Origin: a bacterium
GTDB lineage: Bacteria; SAR324; XYD2-FULL-50-16
Assembly: GCA_024275165.1 (NCBI GenBank)
Contig: JAJRZQ010000002.1
Coordinates: forward strand, 1 to 64,000
DNA: 64,000 nt
Direction of reading: 5' to 3'
Shown: piece after piece, positions 35,341 to 43,981 of the stretch
Position numbering within the stretch: the first letter of the stretch is position 1
Layout of the letters: the number at the start of each line of letters is the position of its first letter
Position numbers and translations under genes: made by a program
Notes under the pieces: model-generated
What the model was told of the DNA's origin: nothing
Seen by the model: the letters and a program-made list of their open reading frames with translations, nothing else
Databases searched by the model: none

Positions 35341-36504
35341 TTATAAGCCGAGCGCTTTTTTCAAGTCCGCGGCGCGGTCGGTTTTTTCCCAGGTGAACTC
35401 GGGGAGGTCGCGCCCAAAGTGGCCATAGGCTGCGGTTTTAGAGTAGATCGGGCGCTTGAGGTCGAGAGTTTGCACAATCCAAGTGGGGTTGAGGGGGAAG
35501 AGTTCCTTCACTACTTCTTCGATTTTGCTCTCTGCCACCTTAGCGGTGCCGAAGCAATTGACATGGATGCTGATAGGCTGGGGGTAGCCGATGGCGTAGG
35601 CCACTTGGATCTCGCATTCATCAGCGGCGCCGGAAGCGACGATGTTTTTGGCCACATAGCGGCAGGCGTACGCGGCGGAGCGGTCTACCTTAGAGGGGTC
35701 CTTGCCGGAAAAGGCGCCGCCCCCATGGCGGCCACGCCCCCCGTAGGTATCGACAATGATTTTGCGCCCCGTCAAACCGCAGTCGCCCATGGGGCCGCCG
35801 ATGATAAAAATGCCCGTGGGGTTGATGAGCCATTCGATGCCGTCGTGAAGCAGTTCTTGAGGGAGGACGGACTGAGCCATCTCTTTCAAATCCTTTTGAA
35901 TTTGCTCTAAGCTGATGTCTGGGCTGTGCTGGCTGCTCATGACCACGCTGGTTACCTTGACGGGCTTCCCCCCTTCATAGAGTACCGAGACTTGAGTCTT
36001 CCCGTCGGCGCGGAGGTAGCCCAGCTTGCCCTGTTTTCTCTCCGAGGCCATTTTTTCCGCCAAGCGGTGGGAAAGGTAGATGGGTAAAGGCATCAGCCCG
36101 GGGGTTTCGTTGACGGCGTAGCCGAACATCAAACCTTGATCCCCCGCGCCCTGTTCGGCGTAGGAGCCTTCCCCTTCATTGACCCCTTGGGCGATGTCGG
36201 GGGATTGCTTGTCTAAGGTGATCATGACCGCGCAGGTGGTGCCGTCAAAGCCTTTGTCGGAGTGATCGTAGCCGATTTCTCGAATTTTGTTGCGTACAAT
36301 CTCTTGAAAGTCGATGACCGCCTTGGAGGTGATTTCTCCGGCGATAACCACTAAACCCGTGGTGATCATGGTTTCGCAAGCAACGCGGCTGTTTGGGTCT
36401 TGTTCCAACATGGCGTCTAAAATGGCATCGGAAATTTGGTCCGCCATTTTATCGGGATGACCTTCGGTAACAGACTCAGAAGTAAAGATATAAGATCGGG
36501 ACAT
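35341..36504 (-). CDS. metK: S-adenosylmethionine synthetase
   Basis: 387 residues. It makes SAM from methionine and ATP. Signatures: [32 protein letters not shown], and the P-loop [19 protein letters not shown]. The C-terminal AAYGHFGRD is intact. Length is normal. The short 41-bp gap upstream to fetB leaves no room for a SAM riboswitch, so transcription may come from the upstream genes. Confidence 0.97.
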   Translation of the reverse strand: MSRSYIFTSESVTEGHPDKMADQISDAILDAMLEQDPNSRVACETMITTGLVVIAGEITSKAVIDFQEIVRNKIREIGYDHSDKGFDGTTCAVMITLDKQSPDIAQGVNEGEGSYAEQGAGDQGLMFGYAVNETPGLMPLPIYLSHRLAEKMASERKQGKLGYLRADGKTQVSVLYEGGKPVKVTSVVMSSQHSPDISLEQIQKDLKEMAQSVLPQELLHDGIEWLINPTGIFIIGGPMGDCGLTGRKIIVDTYGGRGRHGGGAFSGKDPSKVDRSAAYACRYVAKNIVASGAADECEIQVAYAIGYPQPISIHVNCFGTAKVAESKIEEVVKELFPLNPTWIVQTLDLKRPIYSKTAAYGHFGRDLPEFTWEKTDRAADLKKALGL

Positions 36505-36545
36505 AAGTGACCTATGGGATAGGGTAGTTGGTTTTGAATAACAGA

Positions 36546-37370
36546 TTATCGTTTGGGGCTTTGGCTGTCAACATTGCTCTGAGATGTTTGCAGGCGATCC
36601 AGCCGCAGCCGCATTCGGTTATCGAAAAGCCGGTTGGCCGCAAGCCACAGGGATGCTAGAGTCCCCAAACCGGTGCCCGCCACTATGAGAAAGATCACCA
36701 AGATTTGATATTTCGCCGCTTCTAAGGGGTTGCCCCCGGCTAAGATTTGCCCGGTCATCAAACCGGGCAGGCTGACTAGCCCTGCTGCCGCCATGGTGTT
36801 GATGATGGGGGTCAGGCCGGTGCGGAAGGCTTCTTGAGAAATCCCTAAAATCGCTTCTTTGCTGTTTTGTCCCAGGGATAAACGCCCTTCAATCTCGGTT
36901 TGTCGTTCGTAGGCTAAACTGGTCAAGCGGTCCAGGCCTAAGGAAACGCCATTCATGGTATTGCCCAGTAAAATCCCCAGCATGGGGATGGAGTATTGGG
37001 GCTCAAACCAGGGTTTTGCCTGGAGGATGAACCAGAGCGCGTAAAAAGAGATCAGGTAACTGGAAATCGTGAGAGCCCCTAAAGAGAGGCCAAAGCCCCA
37101 AAAACCGACAAAGCTCCTTTTTTGTCTTGCCGTGACTTCCTTGGCGGCAGCGAGGAGCATGACCAAAGAAATGGCCAAGACCCATAAAATGCCTTGCCTG
37201 CTGAAGATGAATTGCACGATATAGCCCAGCAAGCCCAGTTGCAAGGTGGCGCGCAAGGCCCCAAGGAGCAGGCGAGAGCCCATCTCCAGCCGGAGGCTGA
37301 GGGTCGCTAGGGCCAAGAGGAGGATTAAAAGGGCCCCGAGAGCTAAGTCCAAAGGGGTTAAGAGAATCAT
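36546..37370 (-). CDS. fetB: FetB-like ABC exporter permease
   Basis: 274 residues with about seven membrane helices. Family features of UPF0014/Fet[23 protein letters not shown] near residue 40, [21 protein letters not shown] and [22 protein letters not shown]. In E. coli FetAB exports iron and protects against peroxide. It overlaps the ATPase gene by 4 nt. The C terminus ends in a polar tail. Confidence 0.88.
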   Translation of the reverse strand: MILLTPLDLALGALLILLLALATLSLRLEMGSRLLLGALRATLQLGLLGYIVQFIFSRQGILWVLAISLVMLLAAAKEVTARQKRSFVGFWGFGLSLGALTISSYLISFYALWFILQAKPWFEPQYSIPMLGILLGNTMNGVSLGLDRLTSLAYERQTEIEGRLSLGQNSKEAILGISQEAFRTGLTPIINTMAAAGLVSLPGLMTGQILAGGNPLEAAKYQILVIFLIVAGTGLGTLASLWLAANRLFDNRMRLRLDRLQTSQSNVDSQSPKR

Positions 37371-37993
37371 GCCAAAGCCCCCTCCAATTCGTATTGCCCT
37401 TTTTGCAGCCCTTGGGGTAAAAGTTGCAAGTGCCTGGTACAGAGGCGTCTTGCCTGGATGGGGTCATGGCCCACCCAAATCAGGCCGGCCTTGGTTTTTC
37501 TCAGGTAATCTAAAACAAGGGTTTCTAAGAGGAGCGTATTTCTTGGGTCTAGGGCAGCGCTGGGCTCATCGAGTAAAAGCAGGCGGGGTTGATTTTCTAA
37601 AAGTCGCAAGAGGGCCAAGCGTTGCCGTTCACCGCTAGAAAGGTTTTTGAGCTCTTGGTCTAAGATATCCGGGGTTAAATCCAGTTGTTGTAAGGGGAGT
37701 TGCGCTGGGGCCAAAAAGTGAGGCCTGGGCCGCTCATACCACCAGGCGCTTTGGGCCGGTAAATAACCGATTTGGCGGCGCAAGTCCTGGGGGGCTATCG
37801 TTTGGGTGGGTTGGCCTTGAAAAATCACCTCGCCTTTTGCGGGGATGAGGTCGGTCAAGGCGCGCAAAAGCTGACTTTTCCCCCTGCCCGAGGGGCCGGA
37901 GAGGCTCAATCGTTCTTGAGGATGTAAGTTAAGGCTAAAGGGCCCAAGATGTAAAAAACAGAGCCCCTTAACCGATAACAGCGGCTCAGGCAT
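37367..37993 (-). CDS. fetA: FetA-like ABC transporter ATP-binding protein
   Basis: 208 residues, single ABC domain: Walker A GPSGRGKSQLL, signature LSSGERQRLALLRLL, Walker B LLLLDEPSAALD and switch histidine in GLIWVGHDP. It energises the adjacent FetB permease. It overlaps fetB by 4 nt and the DUF420 gene by 8 nt. Iron as substrate is inferred from E. coli FetAB, not visible in sequence. Confidence 0.9.
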   Translation of the reverse strand: MPEPLLSVKGLCFLHLGPFSLNLHPQERLSLSGPSGRGKSQLLRALTDLIPAKGEVIFQGQPTQTIAPQDLRRQIGYLPAQSAWWYERPRPHFLAPAQLPLQQLDLTPDILDQELKNLSSGERQRLALLRLLENQPRLLLLDEPSAALDPRNTLLLETLVLDYLRKTKAGLIWVGHDPIQARRLCTRHLQLLPQGLQKGQYELEGALA

Positions 37994-38417
37994 AAAGATG
38001 AAAGACCATCCAGTAGATCAATACCCCCGAAAAGGAGACATAAAGCCAGATGGGATAAGTCCAGCGAACCCATTTTTTATGGCGTTCCCGCTGATCTCGC
38101 ATGGCCGCGCGAGCCGTAAAAAAGATCAGGGGCAATAGGGCTCCGGCCAGTAGGATATGGGGGAAGAGGATCAGATAATACAGGGTTCGGCTCCAACCCT
38201 CGCCCTTAAATTCCACATGGCCCACCTGCCCGTGATAAAAAAAGTAGATCGCCAAAAAGACGGTGGACACAATTAAGGCTGAAAAGATCAGCTTTTTATG
38301 CAGTTGCTCATCTTTTTTGATTTTAACGGCATAACCCGCTCCGAGGAGCAGGCAGGTTGAAAGTCCGTTGAGCCCCGCATTGAGGGGGGGGAGTTGGGTC
38401 ACCCAATCTGCTGACAT
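37986..38417 (-). CDS. DUF420 membrane protein
   Basis: 143 residues with four membrane helices and two histidine-bearing loops (FYHGQVGHVEF, LFPHILLAGALLPL), the pattern of DUF420. Relatives such as CtaM are linked to cytochrome oxidase assembly. GGAG lies 8 bases before the ATG. It is first in a coupled set with fetA and fetB, which suggests a link between respiratory heme/metal handling and metal export. Function inferred only. Confidence 0.82.
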   Translation of the reverse strand: MSADWVTQLPPLNAGLNGLSTCLLLGAGYAVKIKKDEQLHKKLIFSALIVSTVFLAIYFFYHGQVGHVEFKGEGWSRTLYYLILFPHILLAGALLPLIFFTARAAMRDQRERHKKWVRWTYPIWLYVSFSGVLIYWMVFHLYA

Positions 38418-38519
38418 TTTTTTTGCTCCGTAAGGGGTAGGGTTTTAGGTTGGGGCTTCCGCTAAAAGGTTGTCAAGGCCTCAATGGGCAGAGGGAGGGA
38501 AAAAATTGCCCCCGAAGCC

Positions 38520-41500
38520 CTATTCGTAGCGATCCACCATTTGAAAGGCACTCCAAAAATAGGGGTGGCCCCAAGAATCGGAATGCAGCAAGGCCAGCTT
38601 GGCTTGGCGCAGGGCAACCGGGGGCTTGATCCCTTCGAGCATCTGGGCGTAAAAGGCGGTCATTAAATCCTTGGTGGCCTCATCGCTCACGGCCCAGAGG
38701 CTATTGACCACTCTGGCTACCCCCGCCTCTTGAAAGGCGCGGCGCAAGCCGTAAACCCCTTCCCCGGCGTGGATTTCTCCCAACCCCGTTTCACAGGCGG
38801 AAAGGACGACCATCTGAGTGCCGTAGAGGTTTAAGGATAATACCTCCATGGCGGTTAAAACCCCGTCGTTGTCGGAGTCGATTTCCCCCAGCAGGGGGGC
38901 GTTGGCATTGATTCCCGCAAAGGCCAGCCCCGCCCGCAGCAAGGGGTTGTCTCCCGGGGGAGGGGGCTTGACATTGCCGCCTCGGCTCACCGATAAGAGG
39001 CGTTGTTTTAAGCGTTCCTCCTTTTTTAAGAAAAATCCATGGGTGGCGATGTGCAAAACTTCGGGCGCGGTTTTCATTTCTCGCAAACGCGCTTCTTCCG
39101 CCTTTTTCCCCGTAAGGAAGAGGGCTTGTGTCTGGTTTTTGTTTTTCACCACCTGATTGATGCTCTCTCCTTCTACCTTGGCCCCTAACAGGGGGACAAA
39201 GGAGAGACTGCGCAAGCCGGTGGGGGAGAGCTTGATCCCTTCATTGACTGCGCCGCGGCTGTATGCCTGCGCGCGCGCTTGACTGGGCACGAAATCCACA
39301 TCGTAATCCGGGCCCGCTAAGATCACATATTGCCCTGTTGTGGGGGGAGGGGGGGTTAAAACGAGGTCTCGAGTTGAGTTGAGTTCCTTAAAAAGAAACT
39401 CCTCCAGCAAGACACTGTGGCTTTCCGGCAAGGGAATGGCGTCAAAGGGAACAATGTTGAGTACCCCGTCTTGGACTAGATAAACCTGGGTGCGGCCACC
39501 CAACTTGTCTTTTAAGGGCTCCCAGAGCAGGCTGTAAATCCACGCGCCGGATTCTTCCAGGCTCTCTTCATCGGCGTCCTCGCTGATGATGGAATCGCGG
39601 AACTCCTGAGCGGAGGTGGTGATGGTTTCATAGGGGCCGAGATCCAGCAGTTGAGCGGTCGGTTTTTCGCAAGAGAAAACCAAGAGGCAAGTCTCTTTTT
39701 CCTTGGTTAAGACAACGGCCAACAAGCGCTCTTCTCCCTTGCGGGAAAAGATTTGATAATCAATCAAGGCGTGATTTTCTTTTAAGGCGGGGAGGACTTC
39801 ATCAACGGTAATTTGCCGTTGGGTATCCCGATAGGCCTTGGAGGATTGGCCTAGAAGGGCTTCGATCTTAAAGGTTTCGGTTTCGAGTTGGGTGGTTTTG
39901 TTTTGATAGGCCTCGGGGCTTAAATCCTGGGGGCCCTTGAGGGTTAGGTTTGCCAGTTCTTTTCTCGCCGCGTCCAGTCGGAGGGCTTTTTCTTTTAAGT
40001 CCGGGTCTTTTTGCATGGCCACGACCTTGCGCACCTCACTGGAAATTTTCAACAGCAGCCCCTTTCGTTTCAGGCTGACCTCTAAAGCCAGGTAAGGGGC
40101 CACGGGGTGGCTGCTGCGCGATAAGAGGTCTAAGAGTTTGTCTTGCTCCCCCCTGTGCAGGTCGATATAGGCTTGGCGGGTATTGGCCCCGGTGACCCAG
40201 AGCATGGTTTGAAAAAAGGAGTTGCGCCGCTGGAACCCCTCATAGGCGTTGAGCAGGGCCGCGTTGCCCTGCCCCGCTAAATCCTGCGCTTGGATCAAGG
40301 CGTTCAAGGCGTCATAGGTGTAGGGGTGTTGCTTGCCTAAGCGCTTTTCCGCCACTTTTAAGGCGCTTTGGAGTTGCGCGATTGCTTGTTGGTATTTTTT
40401 TTGCTGGATGAAGAGTTGCCCTAAGTCGATTTGGCTGCGAATCACATCGGGGTGGTTTTTGCCCAAAGCCTTGCCGCGCAGGGCCAGGGCTCTAGTTAAG
40501 GTGGCTAAGGCGGCCGGCAGTTGGTTGAGTCCCATTTGGGCGCGGCCCACATTATTGAGCGCCTTGAGGGTGTTGGGGTGCTGGAGCCCCAATTGCCCTT
40601 GCCATGCCGCAAAGACCTGCTCAAAACCATCTAAGGCGAGCGCGTAATTTTTTTGCATGAGATACAAAAAGGCCAAGTTGTTGCGGAAGCGCAAAACAAA
40701 ATCCGAATTGGCGCCATAGGCCCGATTCGCCGCTTGAATCGCTTCTTGGTATAGGGGGACGGCCTGCGTAAAAACCCCTTGCGACTCCATGAGCATGGCC
40801 AAGTTGTTGGCGGCGGCCAAGGTTTTGGGGTGCGCGGGGCCCAAGCTCGCTTTGGATTTTTGATAGACCTCTTTCATCAAGGGTTCTGCTTGTTCAAAAA
40901 AACCTCGGTTTTCATAGAGTAGGGCGAGGTTGCCCAAAGCGGATAGGGTTTCGGGGTGATCTGGCCCCAAGAGGCTTTTTAACCCGCTGACCGCGTCGAG
41001 ATAATTTTGCTCTGCCTGTTTCCAACGGCCCATGAGGCGGCGCAGGCCCGCCAGATTATTGAGGTCGATAAGGGTGTTGAGGTCTTGGGGGCCGTAAAAC
41101 TCCATATCGAATTGATACACTTTTAAGCCGTAGCTTTCCGCTTCCTTGTACTTTCCCATGGCGGCAAAGGTTTGGCCTAAATAGGCTTGGGTTAACCAGT
41201 AGTCGGGGTCCTGCTCCCCTCCTAAGGCCAGCAGGCCTTGGGCCGCCCGGTTTAAGAGGGTTAGGGCCTGGTCGTATTGATTGCGCAAGCGGGCTAGATC
41301 GCCTTGGGTACGCAGGGCGAGCCAAGTTTCATAGGCCTTTTCGCCGTAGGCTTGTTGGTTGAGTTGGTAGACCTGATCGGCGAGTTGAGCCGCCTGGGCA
41401 TATTTCCCCAGTTTTTTATAGACCGAGGCGCTTTGTTCTAAAAGGGTGAGCCTCACCTCTTCGTCGGCGTCGCTTAAGTTTGCCAGGGCGGCAATGCCCT

Positions 41501-42044
41501 CTTGGAGCAGTGCCGCCGCGGCGTCAAAGCGGCCTAAGGCTTCTTCGATTTCGGCGAGTTGCGCCAAGGCCTTGAGGGTCTGGTTGTTTTTGAGTCCTTG
41601 GGCCTGTTTCAACCCCTGAAACGCGGTATGGAGATAGGGTTTGGCTTCGGTAAATTTTCCCTCGTAACTTAAAAGTCTGCCGTAATGCAGTTGCACCTTC
41701 CAGGTGAAGGGGTGATTGCCATAGGCCTTGCGTACCGTTTTCAAGGCTTTTTTGGTCAAGCGTAACGCCTTGGCTTGGTCTTCGCTTTCGCTCCATACTA
41801 AGGCTTGCTGCCAAGCGCTTTGGGCAGAGGGTTTGGAAAAAGGGCCAAAATGCCGATTGGCATAGCGGATCGCTTGGTTGGCGGCCTGGGCGGCCTGCGC
41901 TAAATCCTGCTCGGTCAATGAGGTTTCGCTGGTTTGTTGCAGGCGGTTCCATTCCTCCATTTGTCGCGAGAGGCTCGTTGATTTTGCGAAAGAGGAGGTG
42001 GAAAGCCCTCCCAACAGGGCAAGGATCAAGATGATTCGTTTCAT
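38520..42044 (-). CDS. TPR-CHAT domain protein (caspase-like)
   Basis: 1174 residues with a signal peptide (MKRIILILALLGGLSTSSFA), so exported. About 14 tetratricopeptide repeats, many of the long kinesin-light-chain type (LGPDHPETLSALGNLALLYENRGFFEQAEPL and similar), cover residues ~40-620. A helical linker leads to a C-terminal CHAT domain (~830-1170) with the caspase-type dyad: His in VLHIATHGFF (~998) and Cys in VVLSACETGLG (~1080). CHAT proteins are proteases in several signalling and defence systems, but exported TPR-CHAT proteins are common and their targets are mostly unknown. No gasdermin, nucleotidyltransferase or CRISPR gene adjoins. Stands alone upstream of DUF420-fetAB. Confidence 0.9.
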   Translation of the reverse strand: MKRIILILALLGGLSTSSFAKSTSLSRQMEEWNRLQQTSETSLTEQDLAQAAQAANQAIRYANRHFGPFSKPSAQSAWQQALVWSESEDQAKALRLTKKALKTVRKAYGNHPFTWKVQLHYGRLLSYEGKFTEAKPYLHTAFQGLKQAQGLKNNQTLKALAQLAEIEEALGRFDAAAALLQEGIAALANLSDADEEVRLTLLEQSASVYKKLGKYAQAAQLADQVYQLNQQAYGEKAYETWLALRTQGDLARLRNQYDQALTLLNRAAQGLLALGGEQDPDYWLTQAYLGQTFAAMGKYKEAESYGLKVYQFDMEFYGPQDLNTLIDLNNLAGLRRLMGRWKQAEQNYLDAVSGLKSLLGPDHPETLSALGNLALLYENRGFFEQAEPLMKEVYQKSKASLGPAHPKTLAAANNLAMLMESQGVFTQAVPLYQEAIQAANRAYGANSDFVLRFRNNLAFLYLMQKNYALALDGFEQVFAAWQGQLGLQHPNTLKALNNVGRAQMGLNQLPAALATLTRALALRGKALGKNHPDVIRSQIDLGQLFIQQKKYQQAIAQLQSALKVAEKRLGKQHPYTYDALNALIQAQDLAGQGNAALLNAYEGFQRRNSFFQTMLWVTGANTRQAYIDLHRGEQDKLLDLLSRSSHPVAPYLALEVSLKRKGLLLKISSEVRKVVAMQKDPDLKEKALRLDAARKELANLTLKGPQDLSPEAYQNKTTQLETETFKIEALLGQSSKAYRDTQRQITVDEVLPALKENHALIDYQIFSRKGEERLLAVVLTKEKETCLLVFSCEKPTAQLLDLGPYETITTSAQEFRDSIISEDADEESLEESGAWIYSLLWEPLKDKLGGRTQVYLVQDGVLNIVPFDAIPLPESHSVLLEEFLFKELNSTRDLVLTPPPPTTGQYVILAGPDYDVDFVPSQARAQAYSRGAVNEGIKLSPTGLRSLSFVPLLGAKVEGESINQVVKNKNQTQALFLTGKKAEEARLREMKTAPEVLHIATHGFFLKKEERLKQRLLSVSRGGNVKPPPPGDNPLLRAGLAFAGINANAPLLGEIDSDNDGVLTAMEVLSLNLYGTQMVVLSACETGLGEIHAGEGVYGLRRAFQEAGVARVVNSLWAVSDEATKDLMTAFYAQMLEGIKPPVALRQAKLALLHSDSWGHPYFWSAFQMVDRYE

Positions 42045-42379
42045 GCAATTGCTTGGTTTAAGGTCGGAGTTGGAGGTAAGGGCGCCCTTGGGTTGAGGGG
42101 ATGTGGGCGCGACCTCGGGTTAAGCTCAACATTATATTATATCGCTTTTTTTGTATCCTTTAAGGGCGGTCAAACAAAGGGATGCTGGTTTCAATTATAC
42201 GCCAAGTCGTTTGTGGGGGCAAAGGGAATTTCTTTTTCCTCGCAAAGCCTTTAAATCTCTGGGGTGCCTTGAGGCTGAAAACTCCCCCTGAAATCAAAAT
42301 AGCTTGAACGAGCCTGGGGGTGGACTTTTTTATCCATTGGCTTATTCTGCTCAAAGCAGTTGAATTTTAAGGAAGAACG
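42045..42379. other. Intergenic region between divergent genes
   Basis: 335 bases separating the minus-strand TPR-CHAT gene from the plus-strand HAD gene. It must hold both promoters. An AT-rich tract (ATTATATTATAT, about 42131-42142) is the only likely core-promoter signal. A 64-codon open frame on the minus strand inside it has no supporting features. I see no repeat, operator dyad or RNA gene. Confidence 0.4.
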
Positions 42380-43018
42380 ATGAGATTACAAGCTTACTCC
42401 GTTATTTTTTGGGATTTCGATGGGGTCATTAAAGATTCCATGGAGGTGAAAAGCGAGGGCTTTTATCAACTTTTTTTGCCCTACGGCTTGGAGGTGGCCC
42501 AAAGGGTAAAGGCCCATCACCAAGCCAACGGGGGGATGAGCCGCCTGCTCAAGATTCCCTTTTACTTCAGCGAGTTTTTAGGTTGGCCCCCCGACCTCGA
42601 GCGGGATCAAAAGGCGATTGAAAAATTCGCCCAATTGAGTTGGGAGGCGACGATCAACAGCCCTTGGGTGCCTGGGGCGAAAGAATACCTGAGGGGCCAT
42701 AAAAAAGCCCAGGACTTTTACATTGTGACCGGCACTCCCGAAACAGAGATCATTCAAAGCTGCCGCTCTTTGGAAATCAGCGATTGCTTTTGTGGAATTT
42801 TCGGGGCTCCCAAAGAAAAGGAGGCCATCATCGCTCAGGTGATGGCGCAAGAGGGCTATGCAAAATCGTCATGCCTGATGATTGGGGACGCGACTAAAGA
42901 CCTGCAAGCGGCGCGGGCGAATGGGATTGATTTTTTGTTGCGGGAAACAGCAGAAAACAGGTCTCTTTTTTCCACCTTTACGGGGCCTAAAGTTGCTGAC
43001 TTTACGGGTTTTTTATAA
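42380..43018 (+). CDS. HAD-superfamily phosphatase, beta-phosphoglucomutase-like
   Basis: 212 residues. Motif I FWDFDGVIKDS with the nucleophile and second Asp, motif II Thr in YIVTGTPE, motif III Lys in APKEKEAI and motif IV MIGDATKDLQAA are all present, with a helical cap between residues 20 and 90. This is the phosphoglycolate phosphatase/beta-PGM subgroup; the substrate is unknown. AAGGAAG precedes the ATG. It converges with the CDF gene. Confidence 0.88.
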   Translation: MRLQAYSVIFWDFDGVIKDSMEVKSEGFYQLFLPYGLEVAQRVKAHHQANGGMSRLLKIPFYFSEFLGWPPDLERDQKAIEKFAQLSWEATINSPWVPGAKEYLRGHKKAQDFYIVTGTPETEIIQSCRSLEISDCFCGIFGAPKEKEAIIAQVMAQEGYAKSSCLMIGDATKDLQAARANGIDFLLRETAENRSLFSTFTGPKVADFTGFL

Positions 43019-43027
43019 ATATAGAGA

Positions 43028-43981
43028 TCAGCAGCCGATGTGGCAGGCCTTTTCCTCTAGCTGAATGGTGCAGTGGGTGATGTGAAAGCGCTCTGCCAAA
43101 GCTTGGCGCAGAGGGGGTAAGAACCCCTCTTTCTGAATGGTCTCGACAACGAGGTGAACCGTTAAAATCGGTTCCTTGCTGCCAACGCTCCAGACATGTA
43201 AATCGCAGATATCGACTACGCCGGGGTATTGGCGAAAAAATTCTTTGACTTCTTGGTTGTTGATGTCTTTCGGATAAGCGTCCAATAAGAGGTTGAAGCT
43301 TTCTAAAAGAATGCGTCCGGCACCGAAAAAAATCAACAGCGCGATGAAGCCGGAGACCCAAAGGTCGATTTGGACCTTTCCGGTCAACTCAATGGCGATG
43401 CCCGCCCCAATGGCCCCGACAGAACCTAAGATATCCCCCAGCATATGCGCCCAGGCAGAACGCAGGCTAAGGCTGCGTTTGCTTGTGCCCGATTGGGCGG
43501 CATCCTGGTCGTGGTGACGCTCATGGCCGGCGGAGCCTTCCTTGCCATGCAAGAGCTTTAAGGCGAGCAAATTGACCAACAACCCGATAACCGCAATCAC
43601 GATCATCACCAAACTGTGGATGGTTCGGGGTTGCCCCGCTCTGTCCCAGGCCTCATAGAGAATCCAGCCCCCCAGGCCTGCCAGGGTGAGCCCGTTGATG
43701 GCGGCGGCAAGCACCTCAACGCGTTTTAACCCATAACTATAGCGACCCTTGGCAGGGCGCGCGGCGAGCCAAAGAGCAAAGAGAGCGATAGCCAAGGCGG
43801 AAGAATCGGTCAACATGTGACCGGCATCGGCGACTAAGGCGAGGCTGCCGCTGAAGATTCCCCCCGCCCACTCGACCCCCGCAAAGCCCGCGGTTAAAGC
43901 GAGAGCCCAAGCCAGAACACGCATCTCAAAGGAGTAAGGGGCCTGGCGGGTCGTTTTTTGCTCGGGGGTGGGGCTAGTCAT
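43028..43981 (-). CDS. Cation diffusion facilitator (Zn/Cd/Co exporter, CzcD-like)
   Basis: 317 residues from ATG 43981; an ATG at 44014 would add 11 residues but leaves the ribosome site one base from the start. Six membrane helices. The Zn site residues lie in DAGHMLTDSSALAIAL (helix II) and WAHMLGDILGSVGA (helix V), both in the HxxxD form. A His-rich loop GHERHHDQD between helices IV and V and a C-terminal cytosolic domain (VVDICDLHVWSVGSKEPILTVHL) complete the CzcD/ZitB architecture. It exports Zn2+ or similar ions against protons. It overlaps the kinase gene by 8 nt. Confidence 0.92.
   Translation of the reverse strand: MTSPTPEQKTTRQAPYSFEMRVLAWALALTAGFAGVEWAGGIFSGSLALVADAGHMLTDSSALAIALFALWLAARPAKGRYSYGLKRVEVLAAAINGLTLAGLGGWILYEAWDRAGQPRTIHSLVMIVIAVIGLLVNLLALKLLHGKEGSAGHERHHDQDAAQSGTSKRSLSLRSAWAHMLGDILGSVGAIGAGIAIELTGKVQIDLWVSGFIALLIFFGAGRILLESFNLLLDAYPKDINNQEVKEFFRQYPGVVDICDLHVWSVGSKEPILTVHLVVETIQKEGFLPPLRQALAERFHITHCTIQLEEKACHIGC

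Noticed and set aside
36505-36545. SAM riboswitch before metK
   Set aside because: The gap is only 41 bases and shows no conserved stem elements.
38520-42044. CHAT protein as part of a CRISPR-linked or gasdermin defence system
   Set aside because: It has a signal peptide and no cas, gasdermin or nucleotide-signalling gene nearby.
42160-42354. 64-codon minus-strand frame in the gap between the TPR-CHAT and HAD genes
   Set aside because: Basic, low-complexity translation without start signals; likely chance.
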